Shown here piece by piece: positions 5,195 through 6,203 of a stretch of 6,203 bases of DNA. A program made the translations under genes and the position numbers. Position 1 is the first letter of the stretch, and the number at the start of each line of letters is the position of its first letter. The notes below the pieces were generated by a model, which saw only the letters and a program-made list of their open reading frames with translations, had not been told where the DNA came from and did no database searches. The stretch is from contig JAISEB010000189.1 in the NCBI GenBank assembly GCA_031264395.1, positions 1 to 6,203 of the forward strand. The letters run 5' to 3'. Source of the stretch: Treponema sp. (GTDB taxonomy: Bacteria; Spirochaetota; Spirochaetia; Treponematales; Breznakiellaceae).

Positions 5195-6076
5195 ATGTGC
5201 CAGAGGACGCCGATGTGGGCGGTGAAGTACAACGAGAAGACGGGTGGCGAGGCGCTGTATTTTAACGCCATGTGGGACCTGTCGCAGGTGGTGACAAACT
5301 GGGAAGGGAAGATCTACGAGCGGTACGAGTACACGCCGTGCGGGGAGGCGTGGATAGAGTGGGAGAACCGTGAAGTGCCGAGGAACGAGAAGCTGCCGTA
5401 CCGGTTTACGGGGAAGGAGCCGGACGGGGAGACGGGGCTGTACTACTACGGGGCGAGGTACCTCGACCCGCGGGCAGCCCGGCGGCTTTCCGCTGACCCC
5501 GCGGCGGGGGAGTATGTGCCTGCGGCGGCCGCGGACAGGAGGGGCGGGGTATCCAACGCGGTGAACCTTCACCTGTACCACTACGCGGGGAACAATCCGG
5601 TGAAGTACACGGACCTGGATGGAAAGGAAACAGTAATATTCTCTATTCCTGTAATTGGTAAGCATCGACATTTGTTTATTGCAGTTAAGACGGAAGATGG
5701 TACTATTACGACAAAAAGTATATATCCCGCCGATCAAATAACAGCGGCAAGAGATGTTTTTACCGGTGGAACACAGGAAAATTTATTTCAAGAAAACAGG
5801 CTCGAGGAGCATACTATTGCAGAGAAATATTTTAATGGAGAATCATTACCAACCACTGCAAAGAAAGAAGCCGAAATAAAAGCACCGGATGGTATGACAC
5901 AAGAGGAGTTTGACAATATTGTATTAGAAAATGCTTGGAATTACCCGGCCCATGATAGACCTTATAATGCAACAAGAGGGCCAAATAGTAATACCTATGT
6001 AGATGATGTGATTGAAAGCAGTGGAGGAAAAATGCCAGATATTCCAAACGCAACACAACAAAATTGGGGTGAATAA
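5195..6076 (+). pseudogene. 5'-truncated RHS gene: end of the RHS core plus a variable C-terminal tail
   Basis: Residues about 20-143 are the end of an RHS/YD-repeat core: YERYEYTPCGE (41-51), PYRFTGKE (68-75), the hallmark GLYYYGARYLDP (81-92), LSADP (98-102) and NLHLYHYAGNNPVKYTDLDG (124-143). Full-length RHS proteins have well over a thousand residues with secretion and barrel regions, all absent here. An in-frame TAA directly precedes ATG 5195, so this is an orphan 3' fragment; the ATG, with AGGA only 3 bases away, is probably incidental. The tail (144-293) follows the core's last DG motif and is the position where RHS toxin domains sit. It has no cysteine and carries HRHLFIAV (157-164) and GPNSNTYVDDVIESSGG (262-278). 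Composition changes abruptly at the joint: 47 G+C of 60 in 5461-5520 against 21 of 60 in 5821-5880. Toxin function of the tail is inferred. Confidence 0.8.
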
Positions 6077-6081
6077 AAACA

Positions 6082-6203
6082 TTGAGGGCAATTAAAATTG
6101 CGTATTGTCTAATCTTCTTTATAACAATTGTATTTTTAGCAATTGCAAGTATAAGCGGAATTAAACAAGGGATAAATATTTTTTCAATGATGTATATAAT
6201 GTT
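6082..6203 (+). CDS. Start of a small membrane protein, cut by the window end; candidate RHS immunity gene
   Basis: A frame opens with TTG at 6082 and stays open to the last base (40 codons plus 2 bases). GGTGA at 6068-6072, overlapping the end of the RHS gene, lies 9 bases before the TTG. No ATG fits better: the first in-frame ATG is at codon 36. Residues about 6-24 (IAYCLIFFITIVFLAIASI) form one clear transmembrane helix after a short basic start (MRAIK). The gap to the RHS stop is 5 bases. Small genes directly after an RHS tail usually encode the cognate immunity protein, and some of these are membrane proteins. The protein's full length and family are unknown because the window ends here. 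Confidence 0.55.
   Translation, partial: MRAIKIAYCLIFFITIVFLAIASISGIKQGINIFSMMYIM

Noticed and set aside
5138..5737. A 200-residue N-terminal extension of the OTC frame
   Set aside because: It is the antisense of the RHS core, Arg/Pro/Val-rich with no family resemblance, and the OTC family N-terminus begins exactly at 5137.
5832..6056. A minus-strand frame opposite the RHS tail
   Set aside because: The plus-strand tail is continuous with the RHS core frame; the antisense frame has no ribosome site or recognisable features.

Overview
The window looks like a piece of chromosome from a spirochaete, most likely a Treponema of the host-associated or termite-gut kind. This rests on the style of the RHS core, the run of short secreted proteins of unknown function, and the mix of a GC-rich backbone with AT-rich accessory inserts. 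The assignment is inferred from family resemblance and was not checked by a search.

Layout, left to right. (1) Positions 1-87 hold a strong imperfect palindrome ending in GTTAGGC, which looks like the 3' part of an integron attC site. (2) Positions about 88-1480 are an AT-rich plus-strand island: a VapBC toxin-antitoxin pair with its own promoter, a small secreted protein of unknown function, and a 37-residue ORF whose stop codon interlocks with that of the next gene. (3) Positions 1477-4096 are a GC-rich minus-strand operon, read from right to left: a secreted 140-aa protein, an M24 (Xaa-Pro) metallopeptidase, and an NrnA-type DHH/DHHA1 phosphoesterase that overlaps the peptidase gene. Its probable promoter lies at 4181-4210, inside and just past the 3' end of the next gene. 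(4) Positions 4190-5137 (minus) encode ornithine carbamoyltransferase with all family signatures. It has no visible Shine-Dalgarno sequence and two TTGACA hexamers upstream. (5) Positions 5195-6076 (plus) are a 5'-truncated RHS gene: the end of a GC-rich RHS core joined at residue 143 to an AT-rich, cysteine-free variable tail. It is followed at once by the start of a membrane protein gene (TTG start) that runs off the window and is a candidate immunity gene.

The operon in (3) and the OTC gene are ordinary housekeeping functions: nanoRNA/pAp turnover, proline-peptide degradation and arginine metabolism. The two flanks, (1)-(2) and (5), are accessory conflict modules and hold most of the interest. 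No rRNA, tRNA, CRISPR array or transposase was seen.
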